Source: Helicobacter turcicus
GTDB lineage: Bacteria > Campylobacterota > Campylobacteria > Campylobacterales > Helicobacteraceae
DNA: 64,000 nucleotides
Direction: 5' to 3'
Assembly (NCBI RefSeq): GCF_019711685.1
Contig: NZ_JAIGYQ010000008.1
Location: 1-64,000, forward strand
The notes under the pieces are model-generated. The model was not told the origin of the DNA. It saw only the letters and a program-made list of their open reading frames with translations, and ran no database searches. This document shows positions 53,538-62,178 of the stretch, piece by piece; the stretch's first letter is position 1; every line of letters begins with the position of its first letter. The translations under genes were made by a program, and so were the position numbers.

Positions 53538-54851
53538 TTAAGGAAGTAGGGCTTTAAGCGTGGCAATTAAATAAGCAATTTCCTCTTGTGTATGTGTGTA
53601 GTGTAAATTTAGCCGAACCCAACCGGGTTTTTGTGAAAAGTTTGCGTCATCTTCTAATTCTAATAAATCATGTCCATAAGGTCCAGCACATGAACAGCCA
53701 GCACGTACTAGGATTCCATAATTTTGTGAGAGTTCTTGAGCTAGGCTAAAGGGAGAGATTCCTTGAATATTGAATGCAAAAATCCCTAAAGTATTATGCG
53801 CTAAGTTTCCATAGTGTGTAATACGTGGTTCGTTTTCTAAGAATTCTCTAAAATCTTGGATATAAAAACGTTTAGCTTCCTCTATCCATTCTATACCGAT
53901 TTCTTGACGTAAGCAAAAGCCTAAATATGCACGTAAAAAAGCTAGAATTCCGGGGGTTCCAGCTTCTTCTCTAACTTCATCAATCCCAAAATAACGCGCA
54001 CTAGTGCGTGAAACATAACCCACAGTGCCTCCGCCACAAAAGGTTGGAGGCAGTGTTTTATCGATTAATGCACGATTTATAATTAGGATTCCACAACTTC
54101 CAATGCCTCCAAGTAGTTTGTGTGGTGAGAGAAAAATCGCATCAAAAAAATGTGGAGAAATGTCTAGATAAGAAGCACTGCTAGCACAATCAAAGCAAAC
54201 AATTCCATCATATTGGCGTAGTAAGCGTGATATTTCTTGATAGGGAATTACGATTCCACTTACATTTGAGCCTAGCGCAAAAGAGCCAATGATTTTGCGC
54301 CCCTTGTTGGAGTCTAAAATATGTTTTAAAGCATTAATATCAAAAAGCCCTTGTGTGTCTAGTGGCACACGTACCACTTCACACAAACCTTCTCTAAAAC
54401 TTAATTCATTGCTATGGTGCTCATAAGGTCCGATGATAACTAAGGGGAGTTTGGATTTATCAAGATTTTGTAAGTTTAAAAGTGCCTTAGTTTTTGGAGG
54501 AATATAAATGCCTAGAAGCTCTTGAAATTTCTTAATGGCTGCTGTTGAACCAAAGCCACAAGCAATAAGGGCAAAGTTGGAATCTAATTTGAAAAAGCCT
54601 TTTAAACGTTCTCTTGCTCCTTCATAAAGTGCGCCCATAAACTCGGCATTTACATTGCTTTGGGAATGTGTGTTAGCATAAAAAGGTAGGATAGAATTTA
54701 AGCGCTCTTCTGTGCATTTTGCGGCAAGTCCGCTAGCTGTCCAATCAAAATAATGGAATCCTTTTTGTAAAATACAAGCCTCTTTTAAAAGGGTGCGCTT
54801 GGATTCCATACTGCTAGGAAGAGTGCTAAAAAGGGGAGCAAAGAAGTCCAT
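53538..54851 (-). CDS. Class V aminotransferase (cysteine desulfurase-like)
   Basis: A 437-residue PLP enzyme from the ATG at 54851, preceded by AGGAG. The fold-type I signatures are YFDWTASGLAAKC, HHSNELSFREGLCEVVRVP, FDCASSASYLDI with the PLP-contacting Asp, the PLP Lys in SPHKLLGGIGSCGILI, and a Cys loop VRAGCSCAGPYGH near the C-terminus. It resembles the SufS/CsdA-like group rather than the NifS used for Fe-S assembly in Helicobacter. No scaffold gene is adjacent. Sulfur mobilisation is likely; the recipient is unknown. Confidence 0.82.
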   Translation of the reverse strand: MDFFAPLFSTLPSSMESKRTLLKEACILQKGFHYFDWTASGLAAKCTEERLNSILPFYANTHSQSNVNAEFMGALYEGARERLKGFFKLDSNFALIACGFGSTAAIKKFQELLGIYIPPKTKALLNLQNLDKSKLPLVIIGPYEHHSNELSFREGLCEVVRVPLDTQGLFDINALKHILDSNKGRKIIGSFALGSNVSGIVIPYQEISRLLRQYDGIVCFDCASSASYLDISPHFFDAIFLSPHKLLGGIGSCGILIINRALIDKTLPPTFCGGGTVGYVSRTSARYFGIDEVREEAGTPGILAFLRAYLGFCLRQEIGIEWIEEAKRFYIQDFREFLENEPRITHYGNLAHNTLGIFAFNIQGISPFSLAQELSQNYGILVRAGCSCAGPYGHDLLELEDDANFSQKPGWVRLNLHYTHTQEEIAYLIATLKALLP

Positions 54852-54938
54852 AATTCTCCTAAATCTTACTCTTAAAAAAAGTAAAAGGTTGGTCATTTTA
54901 CCACAGATTTTTTAATATTGCACTTGACTTTAAAGTAA

Positions 54939-54947
54939 TGCTATACT
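54939..54947 (+). promoter_or_regulatory. Extended -10 promoter of the antiporter gene
   Basis: TGCTATACT (TG-N-TATACT) lies 30 bases upstream of the antiporter ATG in the divergent spacer. A TTGACT at 54924-54929 is only 12 bp away, so the extended -10 is the more credible signal. Confidence 0.45.
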
Positions 54948-54977
54948 TAGGCTTTATTTTAGAGTTTTTGGGCATTT

Positions 54978-56153
54978 ATGGAAAACATTATCACCTTTGG
55001 AATTGTTGCAATTTTGATTGTTATTGCACCTTTTTTAAGCTCTCTTACGCACTTACCTCTTGTAGCTGTGGAGATTGTTTTGGGTGCTTTAGCATTTCAC
55101 TTTGGGCTTTTTTCGCACTTAGAATCTCTAGAATTTGTCGCAAAAATTGGATTTTTGTTTTTAATGTTTTTATGCGGTTTAGAAGTGGATTTAAAGACTT
55201 TTACAAAGCTTGGTGATGGGTTTTTAAAATCTGCATTTTTATATTTTTTTATTCTATATGGTGCGACGTTTTTATATGTGCTAAATACGGATTTATCGGA
55301 ATTTTATATTGTTGCATTGCCGGTTATGAGTCTTGGAATGATTATGGCAATGCTAAAGGAATATCCTAAAAATACACCTTGGTTGCAATTAGCACTTAAT
55401 GTTGGAATACTAGGGGAGCTAATTAGTATTGTTGCGCTTGTTGTGTTAAATGGTGCGTATTCGCATGGGCTAACTTGGGAGCTATATAAGACGTTACTTG
55501 TGTTGTTTTTGTTTTTAAGTGTGATCGTTGGGGTTTTTAAGGTTGCTGATGTATTATTTTGGTGGTTTCCCACATTGAAATTTTTTCTAATCCCAAAAGA
55601 ATCAAGTAAGAATCAAGATATTCGCTTTAGTGCGATGTTGTTTTTTATTCTCATTGGAATTACACAGATTTTAGGGTTAGAGAGTGTGCTTGGGGCATTT
55701 TTAGCTGGAATGATTCTTGCTACATATTTCCATCATCAAAAGGGCTTAGCAGACAAGCTAAATGCGTTTGGCTTTGGTTTTTTTATTCCTCTATTTTTCG
55801 TTTATGTAGGCTCTACACTAGATTTAAATTTGATGTTAAAAAATCTACATTTGCTTTCCTTAACACTAAGTATCATTGCTATTATGGTGTCTTTACGTTT
55901 AATTGCTGCATTTGTGGCGTATCGTAAATATTTTAAAAACTATGTTAAAACTGCACTTTTTGCCTTTAGTCATGCAATGCCTTTGACATTTTTAGTTGCT
56001 ACTGCCCAACTTGGAATGCAGTTTGAGGCAATCAGCACTGAAGAGTATTATGCGCTTATTTTAGCAGCATTAATGGAAGGGATTTTCCTGACCATTGGGA
56101 TTAAAATGCTTTATAGTTATGGGATAAAACACAAGGCAAATCAAGAAAGTTAA
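54978..56153 (+). CDS. Monovalent cation:proton antiporter (CPA2/KefB-like)
   Basis: A 391-residue membrane protein with about 12 helices of the CPA2 type: the N-terminal LSSLTHLPLVAVEIVLGALA, the segment FLFLMFLCGLEVDLKTF, a long middle stretch LGLESVLGAFLAGMILATYF and FFIPLFFVYVGSTLDLNLML, then HAMPLTFLVATAQLGMQF. It exchanges sodium or potassium against protons. The usual TrkA-N/RCK tail of KefB is missing, so it is the transporter core only. The divergent start against the aminotransferase leaves a spacer of 126 bp. Confidence 0.9.
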   Translation: MENIITFGIVAILIVIAPFLSSLTHLPLVAVEIVLGALAFHFGLFSHLESLEFVAKIGFLFLMFLCGLEVDLKTFTKLGDGFLKSAFLYFFILYGATFLYVLNTDLSEFYIVALPVMSLGMIMAMLKEYPKNTPWLQLALNVGILGELISIVALVVLNGAYSHGLTWELYKTLLVLFLFLSVIVGVFKVADVLFWWFPTLKFFLIPKESSKNQDIRFSAMLFFILIGITQILGLESVLGAFLAGMILATYFHHQKGLADKLNAFGFGFFIPLFFVYVGSTLDLNLMLKNLHLLSLTLSIIAIMVSLRLIAAFVAYRKYFKNYVKTALFAFSHAMPLTFLVATAQLGMQFEAISTEEYYALILAALMEGIFLTIGIKMLYSYGIKHKANQES

Positions 56154-56205
56154 GGGCTTTTTAGCAAGGTGAAGAATAGAATCCATTTTGGATCTTAATT
56201 AAGTG

Positions 56206-57072
56206 TTAGAGGACTTCTAAGCGTCCGTTATTGCGGCGGATTTTGCCCTCTAGCTCGTATTCAAATAAAACTTCTCCAAAGCGTAAAAATGCATCTTCAA
56301 AAAAGGGATTCCCTTTGCAAAATTCTAAAACCGCATCACTAGATGCGGAAGCATTTTTGTTGTAATTTTTAGTAGAATCTTTAGTAAAACTTTTAAAGAC
56401 CTGCGCACAAATTGCATTCACAAAGGAATCTATTTCCCAAATGACCTTAGCTTGATTGTTTTTAGCTAGACTTTGAGTGCCAAGACTCTGCCCAATATGA
56501 TGTGGTGGGACAAAGATTTTTTTCTGTAAAGATAAGGCATAGTTTGCACTCTGCATGGAACCGCTTTGCAAATCTGCTTGGGGGATAATTACATATTCTC
56601 CTAGACTAATAACAATCTTATTGCGTTCTAAAAAGGAATAGCGCCGTGGGACATAATGGGGTGCAAACTGGCTAAGAACCAAGCCTTGTTTGTAGATTTT
56701 AGAAATAATATGCGTATTGCTTTTAGGATAAATGTAATCTAGTGAAGCAGGAGAAATCATAATCGTATTAGGCAGGGCATTTGCGTGGGCTATGATGTCT
56801 GTGCCTAGCGCACCGCCACTGACAATTACGATTCCATGTTTGCTAAGCTTTTGTGCAATTGTTTGGGTGAAGTTTTGTGCATAGGGGTTTGGATTACGTG
56901 TGCCGATAATGGCTACTTTTGGCTTGTTCAGAAGTTCTAAGTTGCCATAATAATAGAGATTCTTGAGATTTTTAATATGCGTGAGTGTTTGAGGGATTTT
57001 TGTAAGAGAGAGGAAGTGGCTAGAAATGTCGGAATCCATTTTGGATTCCGTATTAGAATATTCCAAAATCAC
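56206..57072 (-). CDS. dprA: DNA processing protein DprA
   Basis: DprA binds incoming single-stranded DNA and loads RecA during natural transformation. The 288-residue protein has the Rossmann core with VAIIGTRNPNPYAQNFTQTI, IVIVSGGALGTDIIAHANAL, MISPASLDYIYPKSN, FLERNKIVISLGEYVII and SGSMQSANYALSLQK, then a small winged-helix-like C-terminus (LEGKIRRNNGRLEV). The GTG start overlaps the WD40 gene stop by four bases; an ATG eleven codons inside (57039) is an alternative. Confidence 0.93.
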   Translation of the reverse strand: MILEYSNTESKMDSDISSHFLSLTKIPQTLTHIKNLKNLYYYGNLELLNKPKVAIIGTRNPNPYAQNFTQTIAQKLSKHGIVIVSGGALGTDIIAHANALPNTIMISPASLDYIYPKSNTHIISKIYKQGLVLSQFAPHYVPRRYSFLERNKIVISLGEYVIIPQADLQSGSMQSANYALSLQKKIFVPPHHIGQSLGTQSLAKNNQAKVIWEIDSFVNAICAQVFKSFTKDSTKNYNKNASASSDAVLEFCKGNPFFEDAFLRFGEVLFEYELEGKIRRNNGRLEVL

Positions 57073-59198
57073 GCTTCTTTTTGGACTAGGTAAATTACAA
57101 TGGAATCTACAAAGCCATAGCGACGATAACCATCGCTTTCTCCATCGCCTTCAAATTGGTCTAAAATGGTTTTTACCTCGTGGTTTTGGAGAAGTTTTAC
57201 AAGCTCAAAGCTCTTGCCATAACGTTCAAAATAACGTTTTAATGTAATTACCCAATTCACTTCAATCTCGTGTAAAGCTTCTTCAATTTGTTTTAAATAT
57301 GCAACTTTTAAGAGTGAGCCGATTTTATCTGCCCAGTAATTAATCTCTAAATATTCTCCAAATAGAACCATTGCGTGTTTTGCATTCCCGCTATATGCGT
57401 AAGGCTTAGCTTCTTCATAGCGGTGTAAAAAGTCTTTAGTGAAATCTTTAAACTGCTGCATAGAGCGCAAACTTTCAATTTCATCAATTAAAGAATACAC
57501 TTTTTTAATATCTTTTGCTTCAATGGCATTTAAGAGTGTTTCTTTTTGTTGCATTAACACAATACGCTCATTTGCGGTGCGCTTTAGGGTTGGGAATACT
57601 AGTAGGATTTCAGCAATTTTCTTTGCTTCTTCATAGTGGAAATCTTTTTCTAGTTCAATTAAGTTTGCTAACATTCGCTCACCTACAAGTAGCACTTTTT
57701 TGTATAAATCTGTCTCACGCAAAAAAGAGAATTGAAAAGTTAGGCTAAAGTATTCTTTGAAATTTTGTTTTTTGATAAGTGCTTCAGCTTTTTCAAATAC
57801 ATCACAATTGCGCAGTAGTTGGACAATGAGTTCTTTTTTTGGTGTGTTGTTAAAAGGTGCTAGAGTTTGCTCTGCTAGACGTTTATTAGCATTCGCATTT
57901 TCAATTAAAAGCTTTTTAGCGTTAAAAAATGCCTTATTCCAAATGTTTTCCAACTTTTCATAAGCTTGTGTTTTAACAAGAAACTTCGTTGTTTGAAGCA
58001 TTTCATAGGCTTTTGTAAAATCTTTTTTAGTGATCAATTCTAAAAATGTCTTCACGCCATCTTTTTGAGCAAGGTAAAAGTCAAATTCATTTTTCTTAGA
58101 CGGGCTTACGACAAATGGCGCAGTTAGCTCAATGGCTTCCTCAATGGAATCTTGATTGAGCAAATCAATAGCTTGGTGCAAAATTTCTGGCCAAACTTCA
58201 TCAAAAATCTTTGTTAAAGGGTGAATACTCAAAAAGACATTTTTGTTGATTGCATCTCTTGCGCTTTTATAATCTTTACGTTCAAGGCTTGCTTTTAGCT
58301 CGTCTTTACCCTCATTATAATCAATAATTAGCAGTGTTCCATCAATAGAGCCAATATATAAGTGGTCAAGAGAGAAAGCTAACGACGCAGTTCCAGCGTG
58401 TTCGTTTTTAATTTCCATAGCTTTTGTATTGTCTTTTAGTGCAATAATATAAAGCGTATCAGAACGTGTGCCAACAAGGGCATAATTTTCTTCGGAATCC
58501 ACAGCAATACTTGTGGGCCAAAAAGCAAAAGGGTATTCTGTGGAGATGATTTTGCCATCTCTTAGACTAAAGATAATAGAAGCATTGTTGCGACATACAA
58601 GGAGAAGCTTCTCATCATCATCAAAAAATGCGGAATCCTCTACAACATCGTTTGTAACGAAGTTGAAGGCGATTTTGTGGCGGAGCATATCAAAGATGAG
58701 CGTAAATTTATCAAATCCACTAATAGCGACAAACTCACCTGTTTTGGAAAAACGAATCGTAGAAATATAATCAGAGCGTGCAAGCAGTGAAATGATAGGT
58801 AAGAAACTGCGTCCATCGTAAAAAAATACGCGCCCATCTTGTCCGCCTGTAGCAAAAAAGCGCCCATCATGTGAAAACGCGGAGGATTCTATATCGCCAT
58901 CATGGTCATCTAAAGTTGCAATATGCTTGGGTTTTGCGTTATCAAACTCTACGATAAATGCCTTCTTCTCGCCAAAAATTGGGATACAAAAATATGCTTG
59001 TGGAGAGATTCCAAAGGCGTGCGAGTAGCGGTGAGGGGATTCCACATTTTTGGTAACCTGAACGCTTCTGGGGGCGTTTAGGGAAGGGCTAACTTCTGCA
59101 ATATGAAAAGTGTTATCCACGCATAATGTGGAATCCTTAGACTGCACAATGCTTAAAACGCTACCTTGTAGCTGTTGTGTGGATTTTGGAGTTGTCAT
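57069..59198 (-). CDS. WD40-repeat protein of unknown function
   Basis: The N-terminal 300 residues form a beta-propeller: repeated blades such as HDGDIESSAFSHDGRFFATG, IRFSKTGEFVAISGFDKFTL and TSIAVDSEENYALVGTRSDT. The C-terminal 400 residues are helical and charged, with repeated helix pairs (for example KAEALIKKQNFKEYFSL, FPTLKRTANERIVLMQ), resembling a TPR-like scaffold. No enzymatic motif is visible. The start at 59198 has AAGGA upstream and gives 709 residues. It overlaps dprA by GTGA and follows the YibQ gene after 80 bases. A protein-protein scaffold is the most I can say. Confidence 0.75.
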   Translation of the reverse strand: MTTPKSTQQLQGSVLSIVQSKDSTLCVDNTFHIAEVSPSLNAPRSVQVTKNVESPHRYSHAFGISPQAYFCIPIFGEKKAFIVEFDNAKPKHIATLDDHDGDIESSAFSHDGRFFATGGQDGRVFFYDGRSFLPIISLLARSDYISTIRFSKTGEFVAISGFDKFTLIFDMLRHKIAFNFVTNDVVEDSAFFDDDEKLLLVCRNNASIIFSLRDGKIISTEYPFAFWPTSIAVDSEENYALVGTRSDTLYIIALKDNTKAMEIKNEHAGTASLAFSLDHLYIGSIDGTLLIIDYNEGKDELKASLERKDYKSARDAINKNVFLSIHPLTKIFDEVWPEILHQAIDLLNQDSIEEAIELTAPFVVSPSKKNEFDFYLAQKDGVKTFLELITKKDFTKAYEMLQTTKFLVKTQAYEKLENIWNKAFFNAKKLLIENANANKRLAEQTLAPFNNTPKKELIVQLLRNCDVFEKAEALIKKQNFKEYFSLTFQFSFLRETDLYKKVLLVGERMLANLIELEKDFHYEEAKKIAEILLVFPTLKRTANERIVLMQQKETLLNAIEAKDIKKVYSLIDEIESLRSMQQFKDFTKDFLHRYEEAKPYAYSGNAKHAMVLFGEYLEINYWADKIGSLLKVAYLKQIEEALHEIEVNWVITLKRYFERYGKSFELVKLLQNHEVKTILDQFEGDGESDGYRRYGFVDSIVIYLVQKEA

Positions 59199-59278
59199 GC
59201 GCGATTTTCCTTGCCGCAATTTTTCTAAATAACTTAGAAAGTTCCCTATTTTAGCATATTTTCTTTAAATAAATGTAT

Positions 59279-60370
59279 TTATGGTGTGATGATTTCGTGG
59301 ATATAAACGAGTTCTATACCACTATTTTCTAGGTAATCTGTGGCATTTTTGAGTGCTAGAAATGTGGCTTTGTGCGGGTGTCCAATGGCAATAGCGTAGC
59401 CTTTTTGTTTAGCAATTTGCACAGCTTGAATGAGTTGTTGTGTAATTTTTGGAATTTCTAGGGTATTGTCTAAGAATATATCACGTTCTAAAGGTGTTTG
59501 TTGGCATGGGTTAAATGCAATGTAAGGAGATTTTGCATAGGCAGCAGCAGTTTTTGTTGCACCAATGGTTCTAGAATCTACAAAGTTAATATGATGTGTG
59601 TTTAGTGTTTCTAAAAGTAGCGACATGGATTTTAAATCTTGTGTGAATTTACTACCCGTGTGATTATTGATATAGCTTAAATTTGGAAAATCCTGTTTGA
59701 TTGCATTAATATAGAGTTCTATCTTTTCTTTAGAATCACCAACAAATAGCCACTTATGTTCCTTTTGGTAAAAATTTAGCGCTTCAAGTGGCAAATGAAT
59801 CATGTAAAAAGGTGCAATTTGGGCAATTTTTGGAGTGTCTGGATTAACCTTGCTTTTGGGAAACAAAGAGGGTGTGAGCTTAAAAGGAATCTGTGTGATG
59901 GCTTTGTATTGAGCAAGGGTGCTTATATCATCAATAATAATGGCAAGTTGGGGTTTGTTGCGCACACAAGCGGTAGAATTTATCTCTGGATTTTGGTGTG
60001 TAGTTTGTTTGGGTAAAATAGGGCTAAAAATTGTGGAATCTGTGGCAAGTGTGGAATCTTTTTTAGAGTCTAAAATCTGTGAAGAGTCCCTATTTTCAGA
60101 ATCTTGTGGAGTAATATTATCTTGCGTAGGGGAATCTTTTTTGGAATCAAGTTTCATTTGTTCTAAATGCTGTTTTAGAAAATCAATATTTTTTTGGATA
60201 AGCTCTGCATTGTTTGTTGCAAGTGTTGTGTTATTTTCAAGGGTTAGCCTTTGGGGAGAAAGTGTGTTTTTTTGTGGCTTTAAATCGGAGCTTTTGGGGA
60301 TAAAGTTAAAGGTTAAAAGGACTAATAATAAAGCAATGATGCCTATTGTAAGGGGTTTAACTTTATCCAT
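59279..60370 (-). CDS. Divergent polysaccharide deacetylase-family protein (YibQ type)
   Basis: The 363-residue protein starts with a membrane anchor (TIGIIALLLVLLTFNFIP), continues with a low-complexity region rich in Ser, Asp and Lys (about residues 30-140), and ends in a COG2861/DUF610 domain: LAIIIDDISTLAQYKAI, APFYMIHLPLEAL, YINNHTGSKFTQD, FVDSRTIGATKTAA and AIGHPHKAT. The domain is related to carbohydrate esterase family 4. A cell-wall hydrolytic role is likely, exported by the anchor. It lies 6 bases after minE. Confidence 0.82.
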   Translation of the reverse strand: MDKVKPLTIGIIALLLVLLTFNFIPKSSDLKPQKNTLSPQRLTLENNTTLATNNAELIQKNIDFLKQHLEQMKLDSKKDSPTQDNITPQDSENRDSSQILDSKKDSTLATDSTIFSPILPKQTTHQNPEINSTACVRNKPQLAIIIDDISTLAQYKAITQIPFKLTPSLFPKSKVNPDTPKIAQIAPFYMIHLPLEALNFYQKEHKWLFVGDSKEKIELYINAIKQDFPNLSYINNHTGSKFTQDLKSMSLLLETLNTHHINFVDSRTIGATKTAAAYAKSPYIAFNPCQQTPLERDIFLDNTLEIPKITQQLIQAVQIAKQKGYAIAIGHPHKATFLALKNATDYLENSGIELVYIHEIITP

Positions 60371-60376
60371 TAGGAC

Positions 60377-60613
60377 TTATTTTTGTAAAAGAATCTCAAC
60401 TTCAAGGGTGTTGAAATCTTGGTTGGAATCTGTTTTAATATCAATTTTTTGAGCTTTTGTGTATTTTTTAATGACTTCTAAGATTTCTTGCTTCATAGCT
60501 TCCATATAAGGCACATTAATCGCGCGTTCATGGGCTAAAATGAGAGTTAAGCGGTCTTTTGCTTCTTGAGCAGATGATTTTTTGCTTTTGAAAATATTTT
60601 CCCACAAATTCAT
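60377..60613 (-). CDS. minE: Cell division topological specificity factor MinE
   Basis: The 78-residue MinE stimulates MinD ATPase and drives MinCD oscillation that keeps division at mid-cell. The anti-MinCD helix region is in [15 protein letters not shown] near residue 25, followed by the C-terminal topological domain ([20 protein letters not shown], then [12 protein letters not shown]). It overlaps the end of minD by four bases (ATGA), so the pair is co-translated. Confidence 0.95.
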   Translation of the reverse strand: MNLWENIFKSKKSSAQEAKDRLTLILAHERAINVPYMEAMKQEILEVIKKYTKAQKIDIKTDSNQDFNTLEVEILLQK

Positions 60614-61410
60614 TGAAATAACCTTCCAAAAAAGCCCTTTTTTGCTTTTAATTCCAAAAATGGCACATCTTCTCCCAAGATACGTTTTGCGATGTTTTGG
60701 TAAGCCTTAGAAGCTAGAGAATCCCCATAAATGACAGGTTCTCCAGTGTTTGTAGAAGAGATAATTTTCTCATCTTCAGGAACGATTCCAATTAAGGGCA
60801 ATGCTAGAATATTTAGCACATCTTCTACGCTTAACATTTCTCCTTTTTCCACCATTTCAGGTTTTATGCGGTTAATAATAATGTGCTTGAGGACTTCATC
60901 GCCATTTTTTGCCTTTTGACTTTTTGCATCAATAATTCCAATGACTCTATCTGCATCACGCACACTTGAGACTTCTGGAGTGGAGATGATTAATGCCCTA
61001 TCGGCTAGGAAAATAGCGTGCTCAAAACCACCCTCAATTCCAGCTGGGGAGTCTAGAAGCACAATGTCAAATTCTTCTTTTAGTCTATTGATTAGAGTTG
61101 CGACTTTGTCTGTATCTAGTATGTTTTTATCTTTGCTTTGACTAGCTGGTAGAAAATAAAGATTCTTTGTTTTTTTGTCATTAATTAGTGCTTGGGAGAG
61201 ATTGCACTCGCCTTCCATTACATTGACAATATCATAAACAATGCGATTTTCAAGCCCTAAAATCATATCCAAATTACGCAATCCAATATCAAAATCCACC
61301 GCAACGACTTTTTTGCCTAATTGGGCTAAACCAACTGCGACATTTGCGGTAGTAGTTGATTTTCCAACACCACCTTTACCTGAAGTAATCGTTATCACAC
61401 ATCCGCTCAA
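60610..61410 (-). CDS. minD: Septum site-determining ATPase MinD
   Basis: MinD is the membrane-bound ATPase of the Min system. It shows the deviant Walker [21 protein letters not shown], the switch region [28 protein letters not shown] and the C-terminal amphipathic helix GFFGRLFQ that binds membrane. I prefer the TTG at 61410 because AAGGTG lies 6 bases upstream, giving 266 residues; a GTG three codons earlier lies within that site, and a GTG four codons later at 61398 would also fit. No minC occurs here. Confidence 0.95.
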   Translation of the reverse strand: MSGCVITITSGKGGVGKSTTTANVAVGLAQLGKKVVAVDFDIGLRNLDMILGLENRIVYDIVNVMEGECNLSQALINDKKTKNLYFLPASQSKDKNILDTDKVATLINRLKEEFDIVLLDSPAGIEGGFEHAIFLADRALIISTPEVSSVRDADRVIGIIDAKSQKAKNGDEVLKHIIINRIKPEMVEKGEMLSVEDVLNILALPLIGIVPEDEKIISSTNTGEPVIYGDSLASKAYQNIAKRILGEDVPFLELKAKKGFFGRLFQ

Positions 61411-61490
61411 AATATACACCTTACATTACAAAATAGCTGAAATTATAACGTTTGCTTCGTTAAAAAAGCGATAAAATTTATAAACTTTTT

Positions 61491-62174
61491 CTAAAAAAGT
61501 GTGGCAGAATCTAGGGATTTTATGCGGTAGCTTCTGCGATGGACTGGGGATAAACCATGCGTTGTGATAGCTTGTATATGCGCCTTTGTCCCATAGCCTT
61601 TATTTTTTGCGAAATCGTATTGTGGAAAAAGTTGTGCTAGGTTTTGCATTTCTGTATCTTTTGCATTTTTTGCTAGAATGCTTGCAGCACTGATTGCATG
61701 GAGTTTGGAATCGCCTTTAATGAGCGTTTTTAAATGCGGAATGCTAAAATTACAATTTCCATCAAAGACATAAAAGGGGGCATTAAATGCGCTTAAAATT
61801 TCTTGCAAAGATTCTTTAATGCACACACTTAATCCTTGTGTATCAATGACGTGAGCTTCCTTTTTTACAAGTTTAAATTCCGCATAATCTTTTAAGGTAT
61901 CTGCTATGGCATCACGTCTTTTTTGGCTTAACGTTTTGGAATCTTTTAGTGAGTTTTTTAGCGAGCTTGGGAGTTTGTCTAAAATCACGCCACATACAAA
62001 CATTGAGCCTGCCACACAGCCTCTTCCAGCTTCATCAATACCACAAATTTGTGCATTTGGTGGGATATTTAAGGAATCCAAGATTGTGGAGATGGAATCT
62101 GTTTTTAAGTTTTTGGGGTTTTTAGATTCCATGCTTTTAGGAGTTGCTGCATTAGAGAAGCTTAAATCAAACAA
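61491..62174 (-). CDS. rnhB: Ribonuclease HII
   Basis: RNase HII removes ribonucleotides from DNA. After an N-terminal extension of about 40 residues, the catalytic domain begins with ICGIDEAGRGCVAGSMFV (two of the acidic metal ligands), then SLKDSKTLSQKRRDAI, and later IKGDSKLHAISAASILAKN with the remaining Asp. The C-terminal segment DFAKNKGYGTKAHIQAI matches the family. The TTG start follows the lon stop by four bases, without a strong ribosome site, so the extension may be over-called. Confidence 0.93.
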   Translation of the reverse strand: MFDLSFSNAATPKSMESKNPKNLKTDSISTILDSLNIPPNAQICGIDEAGRGCVAGSMFVCGVILDKLPSSLKNSLKDSKTLSQKRRDAIADTLKDYAEFKLVKKEAHVIDTQGLSVCIKESLQEILSAFNAPFYVFDGNCNFSIPHLKTLIKGDSKLHAISAASILAKNAKDTEMQNLAQLFPQYDFAKNKGYGTKAHIQAITTHGLSPVHRRSYRIKSLDSATLF

Positions 62175-62178
62175 AGCA

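Noticed and set aside
59919-60452. 177-residue open frame on the plus strand
   Set aside because: It mirrors the Ser/Asp/Lys-rich part of the YibQ-type gene and minE; the Ser- and Glu-rich composition is a by-product of the antisense reading.
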